NCBI GenBank assembly: GCA_951812725.1 | Contig: OX638330.1 | Span: 5,745,405 to 5,809,404 of the forward strand | DNA: 64,000 nt | Reading direction: 5' to 3' | Source: an uncultured Caldilineaceae bacterium | GTDB lineage: Bacteria > Chloroflexota > Anaerolineae > Caldilineales > Caldilineaceae | Shown here: piece by piece, positions 17,639 through 28,327 of the stretch | How the letters are laid out: each line of letters begins with the position of its first letter | Numbering within the stretch: the stretch's first letter is position 1 | The notes under the pieces: generated by a model | What the model saw: only the letters and a program-made list of their open reading frames with translations | The model's database searches: none | Told to the model about the DNA's origin: nothing | Translations under genes and position numbers: made by a program

Positions 17639-19411
17639 GTGAAAGCACATCGGAATGCGCAACCGTTTTCTGCGACTCTTCCGACGAAGCAGTCTGATAA
17701 TGCGGCCCACGCGGCGCCTGCCACTACAGTGACACGCAGTCCTCGTTTACCGGCCGCCGCCGTCCTGCTGGCCCTCGTCTGCCTCGCGCTCAGCGGCTGT
17801 GCCGCAAATTACGATGTTCTCAACCTGACCGTGCCGGCTACAGTCCAGGTCGAAGAGGTCACCTCAGACGCCGACCTCTGTGTCGACCACTTCATCACCC
17901 ACGACCTCCCCCACAACACCACTACCGCCGACGGCATCATCCGCATGTACGAGGCCAACGGCGCCGGTGTTGCCATCAACGATCTCGATAACGACGGCGA
18001 CCTCGATCTCGTTCTCGGCAACTACGACAACCCCAACTCCATCTTCTGGAACGAAGGCGGCCTCACCTTCCGCCACGAACAGATGCCGATCGGGCGCACG
18101 CGCGCCGTAGCCGCCGTCGACGTTGACGGCGATGGCTGGACCGACCTCGCGCTGACTCGCGTCGGCGGCGCAATCAATTTCTGGCGCAACCGCGGCGCCG
18201 AGCTGGCCGCGGACGCCCCCGGCCGCTTCGTCCAGGAGTTTGTCAACGGCCTTGCCAAGCCTGCCTACGCCATCGACTGGGCCGACCTGGACGCCGACGG
18301 CGACCTGGACGCTGTCACCGCCTCCTATGATATCGGCCTGCTCACCGAGCTCGGCAACGAGTACCGGCTCAAGGGCGAAGCCGGCGTCTACATCCACTGG
18401 AACGAGACCGATGGTTTTCGCGCCCAGCGGCTCACCAATGAGGCCCAGGCTCTGGCCATCGCCCTCTGGGACGAGGACGGCGACGGCCGCCCCGACCTGC
18501 TCGTCGGCAACGACTTCGCCCTGCCCGACCAGTTCTGGCGCAATAACGCCGACGGCTGGCAACTGGCATCTATCTTCCCCGAGACGACCCACAGCACCAT
18601 GAGCTTCGACCTCGCCGACGTCGATAACTCCGGCCGCACCGCCCTCTTTGCCAGCGACATGAAGCCGCCCGATATGAACCCCGAAACCATGCGCGCATGG
18701 GCGCCTCTGATGGAAGCAGAACATCTCCCCTTGCCCGCCGGCGACCCCCAACGCATGGAAAATATGCTCCTGGTCGCCGACCAGGGCGGCACCTTCCAAA
18801 ATCTCGGGCGCGATCGGCAACTCGACGCCACCGGCTGGACCTGGTCCGGCCTCTTCGGCGACCTCGATCAGGATGGCCAACTCGATCTCTATATCGTCAA
18901 CGGCTTTGCCGAATCCACTACCTTCGCCCACATGGAAGATCATGAACTGGTCGAGCGCAATCAGGCCCTGCGCAACACCGGCGGCCACTTCGAACACATG
19001 CCGGACTGGGAACTGGGCAGCGAGCGCGGCGGACGCGGCGCAGCCCAGGGCGACCTCGACGGTGACGGCGACCTCGACATCGTCGTCAACAATCTGCGCG
19101 GCAATGCCCAGCTGTTCGAAAATCGCCTCTGCGGCGGCGCCTCACTCCAGGTCGAGCTGCGCCAGCCCGGCAGCGCCAACCCGGCGGCCATCGGCGCCAC
19201 AGCCATACTCGAGACGCCCGCAGGACGCCTCCGCCGCGACGTGCGCGTAACGCGTGCCTACCTTTCAAGCGACCCGGGGCAGTTGCACTTCGGCTTCCCC
19301 GCCGAATCCCAACCCAGCCTCCTCCTCATCCGCTGGCCCGACGGACAATGGTCAACCGTGTCAGCGCCGGCCGCGGGGCAAAGGTTGACTATTTCCCGAA
19401 CCGATAATTAA
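17639..19411 (+). CDS. ASPIC/UnbV-type FG-GAP repeat lipoprotein
   Basis: About 590 residues from GTG 17639, which has GGGAG eight bases upstream and lies downstream of the promoter. A lipobox (LALSGC) follows a hydrophobic stretch near residue 50. The body has repeated FG-GAP blades with DxDxDGxxD calcium loops: DLDNDGDLDL, DVDGDGWTDL, DLDADGDLDA, DEDGDGRPDL, DLDQDGQLDL, DLDGDGDLDI. The C-terminal ~90 residues (SLQVELRQPGSANPAAIGA, then RWPDGQ) match the ASPIC/UnbV domain. Such proteins form seven-bladed beta-propellers and act at the surface in adhesion or polymer binding; the actual ligand here is unknown. It stands alone, with no operon partner closer than the DinB-like gene. Confidence 0.9.
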   Translation: MKAHRNAQPFSATLPTKQSDNAAHAAPATTVTRSPRLPAAAVLLALVCLALSGCAANYDVLNLTVPATVQVEEVTSDADLCVDHFITHDLPHNTTTADGIIRMYEANGAGVAINDLDNDGDLDLVLGNYDNPNSIFWNEGGLTFRHEQMPIGRTRAVAAVDVDGDGWTDLALTRVGGAINFWRNRGAELAADAPGRFVQEFVNGLAKPAYAIDWADLDADGDLDAVTASYDIGLLTELGNEYRLKGEAGVYIHWNETDGFRAQRLTNEAQALAIALWDEDGDGRPDLLVGNDFALPDQFWRNNADGWQLASIFPETTHSTMSFDLADVDNSGRTALFASDMKPPDMNPETMRAWAPLMEAEHLPLPAGDPQRMENMLLVADQGGTFQNLGRDRQLDATGWTWSGLFGDLDQDGQLDLYIVNGFAESTTFAHMEDHELVERNQALRNTGGHFEHMPDWELGSERGGRGAAQGDLDGDGDLDIVVNNLRGNAQLFENRLCGGASLQVELRQPGSANPAAIGATAILETPAGRLRRDVRVTRAYLSSDPGQLHFGFPAESQPSLLLIRWPDGQWSTVSAPAAGQRLTISRTDN

Positions 19412-19507
19412 TCAGGAAAAGAAGGTTGCCGTATGCACTCGCATTCCACGCGACCACTGCCCAACCCGATGGGGATAAACCGACAAACACAGCGAGAATG
19501 AACTGAC

Positions 19508-19999
19508 ATGCCAGAAGCCCGTGCCCGCGAAGAAGCAATCGAGAAGATTCGCCGCCTGCCCCAGCAGGTCGAAGAGTTGGTATCCGGGCTTTCGCCGCAA
19601 GACTTGACCGCCAAAACACTGCCCAATGAATGGACCGTGGCCCAAAACGTCCATCACATTGCAGATTCCCACATAAACAGCTATGTGCGCTGCAAACTGA
19701 TGGCCACCGAAGAGAATCCAACCCTCAAACCCTACGACGAGGGCGCATGGGCCCTGCTCTCCGACGGCAGCAGCGCCGACCTGTCCGATTCCTTGACCCT
19801 GTTGAAAGCGCTCCACGCCCGCTGGGCTCGCTTCTGGGAGGATCTGCCCGACGACGCCTGGCAGCGCACCGGCCAGCACCCTGAGAGCGGTCCCGTCACC
19901 CTTGCCAGGCAGCTTGAACTGTACGTCGAACACGGCGAAGCCCACCTCGATCAAATCCGCCGCACATTGGCCGCACGGAAAGAAGAACCAGGTGCATAG
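19508..19999 (+). CDS. DinB/YfiT-like metal-binding protein
   Basis: 163 residues. A DinB-fold four-helix protein close to the YfiT group: EWTVAQNVHHIADSHINSYVR, then TEENPTLKPYDEGAWA, and a C-terminal HGEAHLDQI. The His of HHxxDSH and HxxxH are the expected metal ligands. Family members are thiol-S-transferases (for example bacillithiol-dependent) or hydrolases, so a detoxification role is plausible but not shown. It may share a transcript with the upstream FG-GAP gene (about 95 bases apart) or be separate; no clear promoter was seen. Confidence 0.8.
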   Translation: MPEARAREEAIEKIRRLPQQVEELVSGLSPQDLTAKTLPNEWTVAQNVHHIADSHINSYVRCKLMATEENPTLKPYDEGAWALLSDGSSADLSDSLTLLKALHARWARFWEDLPDDAWQRTGQHPESGPVTLARQLELYVEHGEAHLDQIRRTLAARKEEPGA

Positions 20000-20109
20000 G
20001 ACACCCCGTAATCAGCTAGGAGCGGCCACAGGAATCGTGTTAGAATCTGCTCGGAACCGCCCGCTGCGCACAGGACCTTATCCGTCCTGTCAGAGCGAGA
20101 GGAGAAAAC

Positions 20110-21021
20110 ATGGTATCTGCAGACGCGCTGCATGATCTCCAACAGAAACAGATAGAGCAGAATATTGACCGCGCCGCGCCGGTCAATCCTCTCGCGCCCG
20201 ACGAAGGACGCCGTGTCACCCTCGAAGAATACTGGGACAAATGGTACGAAAATCCCTACCCCGACATCGACGTCAGCTATGAATGGAACAACGGCATACT
20301 GGAGGCAAAATTCTTGGCCAACGCGCCGCAACTCGATCTCGGATTCTGGTTCCTTGCCCTTCTCCATCAGTATGTCAAAGCACACGACAACGCTAAACTG
20401 ATCAATATGGAAACCGGCTTTGTCCTCACCATGGAGGACGCAGCCGAGCCGTCGGGGATTCGCAAAGCCGTGCGCAAACCGGACATCGGCATCATTCTCA
20501 ATAGCAACCCGGTCTCTTGGGGACGCGTAGACCAGCGCTCCTTCGCGGGCGTTTGCGACGCCGTAGTCGAATTTCTATCCGACTCCACGCAGGTTGAGGT
20601 AGTGCGGGATACCGAGGAGAAAAAACTTGACTATGCCCTGGCAGGGGTGCAGGAGTACTACATACTCGACCCCACCGGTGAGCACATGCACTTCTACCGC
20701 CTCACCCCGGCAGGCCAATATGATGAGATTCAACCCGATGCCGGCGATGTGATCCGCTCACAACTGTTGCCCGGCTTCCAGTTTCGGCTCCCGCATCTCT
20801 ATCAACTGCCGGAGTTGGAAGAACTCGCGTTGGACGAAGTGTATCGGGGATTCGTGCTTCTGAAATACCAGGCCGCTGTCGCTGCTGCCGCAGCCGAATC
20901 AACCGCCCGCCAGCACGCAGAACAACAAGCCGCAGCCGAAGCAGCAGCCCGCCAGCTCGCAGAGGAGAGACTGCAGGCGATGGCAGCCGAACTGGCCCGA
21001 CTGCGCCGGCAGTCACCCTGA
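20110..21021 (+). CDS. Uma2-family (PD-(D/E)XK-like) endonuclease with Ala-rich coiled-coil tail
   Basis: 303 residues. GAGAGGAG lies just upstream of the ATG. The core fits the Uma2/DUF820 family: VTLEEYWDKW near residue 38, KPDIGIILN around 120, then VVEFLSDST, a Glu/Lys helix (EEKKLDYALAGVQEYYILDP) and FRLPHL. The Asp of KPDIG and the Glu of VVEFLS plus the downstream Lys are the likely nuclease residues. Residues ~255-300 are an Ala/Glu/Gln-rich helix, commonly found as a tail in this family. Uma2 genes are multicopy in Chloroflexota and cyanobacteria; their biological role is unsettled. Confidence 0.85.
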   Translation: MVSADALHDLQQKQIEQNIDRAAPVNPLAPDEGRRVTLEEYWDKWYENPYPDIDVSYEWNNGILEAKFLANAPQLDLGFWFLALLHQYVKAHDNAKLINMETGFVLTMEDAAEPSGIRKAVRKPDIGIILNSNPVSWGRVDQRSFAGVCDAVVEFLSDSTQVEVVRDTEEKKLDYALAGVQEYYILDPTGEHMHFYRLTPAGQYDEIQPDAGDVIRSQLLPGFQFRLPHLYQLPELEELALDEVYRGFVLLKYQAAVAAAAAESTARQHAEQQAAAEAAARQLAEERLQAMAAELARLRRQSP

Positions 21022-21106
21022 ACGCAGCGTGCCCGCCAAGGATTCAATCGGCCCAGGGATATCACGCTGGCAGCCTGATAGAGAGCGCAGCAAGGAAAAG
21101 TCGCGT

Positions 21107-21135
21107 TTGAATCGCTATCTCGAATCCTGTACAAT
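21107..21135 (+). promoter_or_regulatory. Promoter of the sugar-type ABC importer
   Basis: TTGAAT (21107-21112), a 17-base spacer and TACAAT (21130-21135), about 120 bases before the substrate-binding gene. One mismatch from consensus in the -10 box and two in the -35 box. Confidence 0.6.
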
Positions 21136-21256
21136 AGGCAGACCGCGAACGCTCGCGGTCATTCAGCCGTTTACGCAACCGCAAGCACTCCTTTCGAGCA
21201 GGAGCGCACTATACCCCATTCACTCGCAGCTTCAGATGTCTTTAGGGAGGAACCTA

Positions 21257-22603
21257 ATGCAATTCAAACTATGGCAGAACCGTTTCGGCTTCAAAGCGTT
21301 GATTGTCCTGGCGTTCGCCGCCCTGCTTGTCTCCGCTTGCGCTCCCATCGCGCCGGCTGACGATGGTGGCATGGCGGCGATGGATGACGAGAAAGTAACC
21401 ATCACCTGGGCCATGTGGGGAAGCCCCTCAGAGGTAGCCACCCACCAATCAGTGGCAGATGCCTTCATGGAAGAGAACTCGGATATCGCAATCGAGATCC
21501 TCGCCGAACCCTGGGGCGACTACTTCACCAAAATCCAGACCCTCTGGGCCAGCGGTGACTCTTCGGTCGTCCCCGATGTCCTGTTCCTCTCGCCCATCGT
21601 GAACTATGCCTCGCAGGGCGTGCTGGAAAATCTTGACCCCTGGATCGAGGCCAGCGGCTACAACACAGACGACTACTGGCCGTCTCTGCTCGAGTACGGC
21701 ATGTACGAGGGCAGCGTCTACGGCTTCCCGCGCGACATCGGCCTCGAAGTGCTCTACTACAATATCGACATCTTCGACGAAGTCGGCGCCCCCTACCCGG
21801 ATGATACCTGGACATGGGACGACCTGGCGGCCATTTCAGAACTACTGACCGATGTCGAAGACAGCGGCCGCGTCAACCGCTATGCCTTGGGCATGGAGGG
21901 CGGCAAGTGGATGATCTGGGTAATGCAGAATCGCGGCATGGCCCTCGATGACATGCGCAACCCCTCGCGCTGCGCGCTGGCCGATGAAGGAGCCGTCGAG
22001 GCCGTGCAGTTCTTCAAGGACATGCTCGACAACAACTACTTCATGCCTCCCGCCAATATGAGCCAGGCAGGTGGTGACGCCGCTGTCTTCCAGAGCGGTC
22101 AGGTAGCGATGATCATCCAGAACGCCAGCCGCGTTTCCGCCTTCAACGCCGCCGGCATGAACTACGATGTCTCGGTCATACCCATTCCCGCTGACGGCCA
22201 GCGTGCCTCCGCCGCCGGCGGCGCAGCTTGGGTCATGAGCGCGCTCAGTGACAACAAGGACGAGGCCTGGACATTCCTGAGTTGGCTCCAGAGCACCGAC
22301 GGCGGCCAGCGCATCTACACCGCCTCCGGCGAGATCCTGCCGGCGCTGCAGTCCACCGCCAAATCCGATGCATTCCTCAACAGCGGGCAGCCGCCTGCCA
22401 ACCGCCAGGCCTTCATCACTGAAGGCGAAAACGCGCGCATGGGCCGCATTGGCTACTTTGTCGAATGGAGCGAGATCAACGGATCCTTCGTCAGCCCCGG
22501 CCGCGATCAAATCCTCATCGGTGAGGTCTCTGTCCCGGACGGCTTGGCTGCCATCTGTGAGCAGGTGGACGCCTTCCTGGCCGATAACGGATTCCCCAAA
22601 TAA
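21257..22603 (+). CDS. ABC transporter substrate-binding lipoprotein, family 1 (sugar type)
   Basis: About 448 residues from ATG 21257, with GGGAGG upstream; the longer open frame to 21029 covers the promoter and is not used. Signal with lipobox LLVSAC. The mature part fits the carbohydrate-binding family 1: KVTITWAMWGSPSEV, then DVLFLSPIVNYASQGVLENLDPWIE, YGFPRDIGLEVLYYNIDIFDE, and a C-terminal GGAAWVMSALSDNKDEAW. It captures a saccharide or related polyol outside the membrane and hands it to the two permeases encoded next. No ATPase gene is in the cluster, so a shared MsmK-like ATPase elsewhere is likely. Confidence 0.9.
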   Translation: MQFKLWQNRFGFKALIVLAFAALLVSACAPIAPADDGGMAAMDDEKVTITWAMWGSPSEVATHQSVADAFMEENSDIAIEILAEPWGDYFTKIQTLWASGDSSVVPDVLFLSPIVNYASQGVLENLDPWIEASGYNTDDYWPSLLEYGMYEGSVYGFPRDIGLEVLYYNIDIFDEVGAPYPDDTWTWDDLAAISELLTDVEDSGRVNRYALGMEGGKWMIWVMQNRGMALDDMRNPSRCALADEGAVEAVQFFKDMLDNNYFMPPANMSQAGGDAAVFQSGQVAMIIQNASRVSAFNAAGMNYDVSVIPIPADGQRASAAGGAAWVMSALSDNKDEAWTFLSWLQSTDGGQRIYTASGEILPALQSTAKSDAFLNSGQPPANRQAFITEGENARMGRIGYFVEWSEINGSFVSPGRDQILIGEVSVPDGLAAICEQVDAFLADNGFPK

Positions 22604-22625
22604 GATGCTACGCTGAGGGGGCACT

Positions 22626-22656
22626 AGGGGACGGACGCGCAAGCGTCTTGTCCCCT
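22626..22656 (+). terminator. Hairpin between binding-protein and permease genes (attenuator-like)
   Basis: AGGGGAC + GGACGC-gcaa-GCGTC + GTCCCCT forms a strong stem, followed ~15 bases later by ctctcttttctt. In comparable operons such a hairpin protects or terminates most transcripts after the binding-protein gene, so that binding protein is made in excess over permease. That function is inferred. Confidence 0.65.
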
Positions 22657-22693
22657 TCGCCCTCTCTTTTCTTGGCCTGACTCCCTACCTCAC

Positions 22694-23656
22694 GTGACCG
22701 CGCACACCGCTTCAGCTTCCCCACAACCCTCTGTGTCCCGCTGGCGCCGCTACCGGCCGGATCAGCAGTGGGAAGCCTATCTGTTCCTGCTGCCCAGCTT
22801 CGCCGGGTTCCTTATCTTCGTCGCCATCCCGGTCGTCGCCTCCCTCGCACTCAGTTTCTATAACTGGAATCTGCTCTCACCCCCGGAGTTCGCGGGCCTC
22901 GAGAACTACTCGCAGCTCCTCACCAATGACCGGGTCTTTCGCAAAGTCCTCTTCAACACCTTCTACTTCATCGTCACCATCGTCCCCCTTCAGCTCGCTT
23001 TCGGCCTGCTGCTCGCCGTTGCCCTCAACCAGGGCATGCGCGGGCTTGAAATCTACCGGCTGATCTATTTCATGCCGGTGGTGACGACAATCGTCGCCGC
23101 TGCGCTCGTCTTCCAGTGGTTCTTCAACCGCGATTTCGGCATCCTGGCTGCGGCCATCTGGGAACTGGCAGCTAAGACCGGCCTCCCCATCCGCCCCCCC
23201 GACTGGCTCAACGATCCCGACTGGGCCAAACCTGCCGTCGTTATCCTGACACTGTGGAAGAACACCGGCTTCACTATGGTTATCTACCTGGCCGCACTGC
23301 AGGGCGTGCCGGCTGAACTGTACGACGCCGCCAAAGTGGACGGCGCCAGCGGCTGGCAGCGTTTCCGCTTTGTAACCTTTCCCATGGTCAGTCCTACTAC
23401 CTTCTTCCTTATGGTCATCCAGATGATCGGCGCCTTCCAGCTCTTCAGCGAGGCATTCGTGATGACCCAGGGCGGCCCCGCCCAGGCCACGCTCACTATC
23501 GTCTACTATATCTACCAGATGGCCTTTGAATTCCAACGCATGGGCAGAGGCGCGGCCGTCGCCTGGGTGCTGTTCATCTTCATCTTCATCTTTACCCTCG
23601 TGCAAACGCGCCTGCAACGACGCTGGGTGCACTACGAAGCCGGCGGGGAATCGTGA
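22694..23656 (+). CDS. Sugar ABC transporter permease, MalF-like
   Basis: 320 residues from GTG 22694. Six predicted membrane segments, starting with YLFLLPSFAGFLIFVAIPVV. The cytoplasmic coupling loop (EAA motif) is AALQGVPAELYDAAKVDGA, then WQRFRFVTFPMVSP. With the next gene it forms the membrane channel of the importer. The start is chosen because it begins directly after the hairpin, and the stop overlaps the next gene's GTG (GTGA). Confidence 0.92.
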   Translation: MTAHTASASPQPSVSRWRRYRPDQQWEAYLFLLPSFAGFLIFVAIPVVASLALSFYNWNLLSPPEFAGLENYSQLLTNDRVFRKVLFNTFYFIVTIVPLQLAFGLLLAVALNQGMRGLEIYRLIYFMPVVTTIVAAALVFQWFFNRDFGILAAAIWELAAKTGLPIRPPDWLNDPDWAKPAVVILTLWKNTGFTMVIYLAALQGVPAELYDAAKVDGASGWQRFRFVTFPMVSPTTFFLMVIQMIGAFQLFSEAFVMTQGGPAQATLTIVYYIYQMAFEFQRMGRGAAVAWVLFIFIFIFTLVQTRLQRRWVHYEAGGES

Positions 23657-24525
23657 CCACAACTACGCCTGCGTCTATGCGCCCCGAAGCCGCACCAGGC
23701 GCGACATTCAATAAGGGACACCTGTTGCTTCACGCCGCCTTGATCCTGGGCAGCGTCGGCATGCTGCTGCCCTTCGGCTGGATGCTCGCCACCTCGCTGA
23801 AGTCGCCGCCGCAGATCTTCACCTACCCCCCCTCCCTCGTCCCCAACCCTGTCGTCTGGCGGAACTACCTGGACACAGTGCAGGCGATGCCATTTGGGCG
23901 CTTCTATCTGAACAGCCTCTTCGTCGCCGTCAGCGTGACCACGCTCCAGATCCTGACCTCCTCGTTGGCCGCCTTCGCCTTCGGCCGCCTACGCTTCCGC
24001 GGCAGGGAAGCCCTCTTCCTCGTCTACCTGGCGACGCTCATGATCCCGTTCCACGTGACGATGATCCCCAATTTCATCCTCGTCCGCTACCTGCGCTGGT
24101 TCGACACCTTCTACGCGCTTATCGTCCCCACCGCCTTTTCCGTCTTCGCCGTCTTTCTGCTCCGTCAATATTTCCGCGGTATCCCCGTAGAAATGGATGA
24201 GGCCGCCCGTATGGACGGCGCCTCCTCTTTTCGCATCTGGGCGCAGGTCATCATGCCCCTGAGCGGGCCCGTCCTCGCCGCGCTCACAATCTTCGTCTTT
24301 CTCGGCTCCTGGAACGACTTCCTCTGGCCCCTCGTCGTCTCCAACTCCAACGCCACCCGCACCATTCCGGTCGGTCTCGCCACCTTCCGCGGCCAGTACA
24401 ACACCGATTGGCACCTGCTCATGGCCGGCTCCGTCATCGCCCTGCTGCCCGTCCTCCTCGTCTACGTCTTCGCCCAGAAACGATTCGTCGAAGGAATCAC
24501 CCTCTCCGGCATGGGCGGCCGCTAA
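23653..24525 (+). CDS. Sugar ABC transporter permease, MalG-like
   Basis: 290 residues from GTG 23653, overlapping the previous stop by four bases, so the two are translationally coupled. Features of the MalG side: MLLPFGWMLATSLKSPPQIF at the N-terminus and an EAA loop FRGIPVEMDEAARMDGASSFRIW, followed by VIMPLSGP. The C-terminus ends in KRFVEGITLSGMGGR, typical of this subfamily. The operon ends here; no ATPase follows, only repeats. Confidence 0.92.
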   Translation: MTTTTPASMRPEAAPGATFNKGHLLLHAALILGSVGMLLPFGWMLATSLKSPPQIFTYPPSLVPNPVVWRNYLDTVQAMPFGRFYLNSLFVAVSVTTLQILTSSLAAFAFGRLRFRGREALFLVYLATLMIPFHVTMIPNFILVRYLRWFDTFYALIVPTAFSVFAVFLLRQYFRGIPVEMDEAARMDGASSFRIWAQVIMPLSGPVLAALTIFVFLGSWNDFLWPLVVSNSNATRTIPVGLATFRGQYNTDWHLLMAGSVIALLPVLLVYVFAQKRFVEGITLSGMGGR

Positions 24526-25116
24526 CACCCGGTTCCCCCTGCACCGCGGCCAAGCCCGCTCTTCACACGCCGCTCACCGCACCCTCTTCACCATCCGCGA
24601 AAGCAATTACGCAGCCACAACTGATCTGCGACCCTGAATGAGGCCAACGAAGGTGTGTACTCTTTCCTCGCTCCTCCATTCTCTCTTCTTGCATATGGGC
24701 GGTCGGGCCTTCGGCCCTCCCTTGTGCAGGGGCTGCGCCCCCGCAACGCCCCCCTACAAAAACATGCCTCACCTACCGTGTTTACTCTTCCCCAACATCG
24801 TGTCTGGCGAACGGAGTCTACCCCCCCTTGCTGTCTCATCCCCCTAACCCCTGCAGTTCCCCCGCAGTTCCCCTGCAGTTCCGCGCCCCCGCAAGGCCCC
24901 CCTCCAAAACCATGCCTCAGCGACCTGACGCCTTCAGTCCAACCGTGCGGCTTCAGTACCCTGGCGGCGGCCAACCGCATAGGCCATCAGGTAGCCTGCA
25001 TGGCGGCGTGGACGAAGGGCAGGTCACTTCACGCACTGTATTTGGCCATGTAGCTACCTGCGAAAACATTCCCTTCAAGATTTGCCATCGAACAAATTTT
25101 CTGATTCAATGAAGCC
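24526..25116. repeat. Intergenic region with GC-hairpin repeat copies 1 and 2
   Basis: No supported gene in ~590 bases. Bases 24694-24774 (tatgggcggtcgggccttcgg, then gcaggggctgcgcccccgcaacgcccccct..aaaa) recur almost exactly at 34309-34388. They contain two short palindromes, GGGCCttcGGCCC and GGGGctgcGCCCC. A partial third copy lies at ~24883-24921 (gcgcccccgcaaggcccccctccaaaaccatgcctca). The 'tacgcagcca' and 'gcgacc' stretch at ~24608-24635 also has a counterpart at ~34192-34217. The region just before 25117 is A/T-rich and probably holds the promoter of the following gene. Confidence 0.7.
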
Positions 25117-25734
25117 ATGACTGACCGGATCGGCCACATCGTCAACTCCAATTCACATATCGACTACGTCTGCCAGCTCGCCAGCCCCTTTGAACGCGAG
25201 CAGCGGCCCGCGCCCGACGCCTATGCCTTCGGCGCCTTCGTTGCCATTGACCTGCCCCAGCAGCCCGCCGCTGCTCCGGCCGCCGACGTCCCATGCTTGA
25301 TCGGCGTCATCTACAATACGCTTCTCGTCAATCCCAGCTTTACCAACCTGGGCCCCCGCCTCACCTCCCAATCGGAGCAGGCCGTGTTCAGCCCGGACCT
25401 GATTGACGAGACCGCGATGCTCGTCGGTGTCCTGGCCCTCGGCTGGCAAGACAACCACGGCCCCCAGCAGGGCACCCCGCGCCTGGCCGCCGAAGTCAGT
25501 GCGGACGTCCGCACTCAGACTGACGAGGAAGTCCAGCAGTTCCACCGCGACGCCAGCGGCCGCTTGACGCTGCGCTACGCCGCCACCCTCCTAGCCCTCA
25601 ACAATCAGCTGGTCCCCGCCCTCCTGCTGGAGATCATCGACCGCTTGGGCAGCCTCTTCCCCGAGGAACAGGCTATCCTGCAGGTCATGCGCGACAACGT
25701 AGCCTGGAAGTCCATAGTGCGCCCGGCCGGCTGA
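25117..25734 (+). CDS. HerA-associated small protein, HAS-barrel-like
   Basis: 205 residues. Not a protein with an assigned reaction. The first half (IGHIVNSNSHIDYVCQL, then YAFGAFVAI, LIGVIYNTLLVNPSF) is a beta-rich stretch like the barrel found at the N-terminus of HerA ATPases, and the second half is helical (LRYAATLLALNNQLVPALLLEIIDRLG). It directly precedes the HerA-type ATPase with a ~63-base gap on the same strand, so the two likely act together. It could be a clamp or adaptor; a NurA-like nuclease motif was not seen. Confidence 0.7.
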   Translation: MTDRIGHIVNSNSHIDYVCQLASPFEREQRPAPDAYAFGAFVAIDLPQQPAAAPAADVPCLIGVIYNTLLVNPSFTNLGPRLTSQSEQAVFSPDLIDETAMLVGVLALGWQDNHGPQQGTPRLAAEVSADVRTQTDEEVQQFHRDASGRLTLRYAATLLALNNQLVPALLLEIIDRLGSLFPEEQAILQVMRDNVAWKSIVRPAG

Positions 25735-25797
25735 GCCCTGTCAATAGCTCTTGGTAATCAGTTTCTCGCTTTCGGCAATCGCGTTTGGGAGAAGTAA

Positions 25798-27489
<1,692 letters not shown>

Positions 27490-27508
27490 TTCCCCGCACC
27501 GCCCTCGT

Positions 27509-28327
27509 CTAGCCATCAGCCTCCAGCGGCCGCCCCCACAACAGCTTGCCGGCATAGCGATGCGTAATCAAGCCGTCCCCACCGTCAGCATTGCGCGTCG
27601 CAATTTCCGTAAATAGGGCATCAGCTTCTGCGGCCGCCCGCGGGTCCATCCTATCCCGCGAAAAACCGTTACGCGCATGAATGCTCTCCACCCACTCGCC
27701 AATCGGCTGCTGCCATTCGACCGTCTCCGTCTGGGCGCTGCCCATCTTCCGGAAAAGCCCCCGCTCCTCCAGCTCAGCCAAAATCCCCGCCGCGCTGTAC
27801 GGCTCGAACTCCCTGTTCATCGAATAGCGCGCCAGCACCGGCCCCAGCTCTGTCCGCATCCAGTCCGGCCTCTCATGCGCTATCCCCACCGCAACGAACA
27901 ATCCATCCGCCGCCAGCAGCCGCGCGAAACGCGGAAACACCACATCCCAATCGAACCAGTGCATACTGGCACCCGCGGTGATCAGGCAGTAAGGCGGATC
28001 AACAGCCGCCGTTTCAATAGGCCCTTCGATCCAGCGCAAATTCTGCTGATCTCCGCCCGGCAGCCCTCTGCCCTCCCGCAGAGCCGCCGCCGAAAAGTCC
28101 ACCGCATCGACCCGCTCCACCACCCGCGCCAGCGGCCGCGCCACAAACCCGGTCCCGCAACCCGCGTCCAGAACCGCCCGCGGCCTGCGCTTCGCCGGCA
28201 GCAGATCAGCCAGCAGTTCAAACGTCGCCGCCGGATACTGCGGCCGGTACCGGTAGGCCCGCACCACACTCTCGTCCTGAAAAATACTGGAATACTCGAA
28301 GCCAAACTGGCCAGGCCGACCGCTCAT
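27509..28327 (-). CDS. Class I SAM-dependent methyltransferase
   Basis: 272 residues. SAM-binding motif I is VLDAGCGTGFVARPL near residue 52, followed by an acidic end of strand 2 (VDAVDFSAAAL) and the motif IV region (CLITAGASMHWFDWDVVFPRF), as in Methyltransf_11/25 small-molecule methyltransferases. The substrate cannot be told. Its start overlaps the stop of the phosphoesterase gene by four bases (ATGA arrangement on the minus strand), so the two are one operon. It ends close to the convergent herA gene. Confidence 0.85.
   Translation of the reverse strand: MSGRPGQFGFEYSSIFQDESVVRAYRYRPQYPAATFELLADLLPAKRRPRAVLDAGCGTGFVARPLARVVERVDAVDFSAAALREGRGLPGGDQQNLRWIEGPIETAAVDPPYCLITAGASMHWFDWDVVFPRFARLLAADGLFVAVGIAHERPDWMRTELGPVLARYSMNREFEPYSAAGILAELEERGLFRKMGSAQTETVEWQQPIGEWVESIHARNGFSRDRMDPRAAAEADALFTEIATRNADGGDGLITHRYAGKLLWGRPLEADG

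Noticed and set aside
17864..18997. Long minus-strand open frame opposite the FG-GAP gene
   Set aside because: Mirror of the Asp/Gly-rich repeats of the real plus-strand gene; no ribosome site or domain.
24655..25112. Overlapping plus-strand frames before the HerA-partner gene
   Set aside because: They run through the GC-hairpin repeats and have Pro/Ser-rich low-complexity products.
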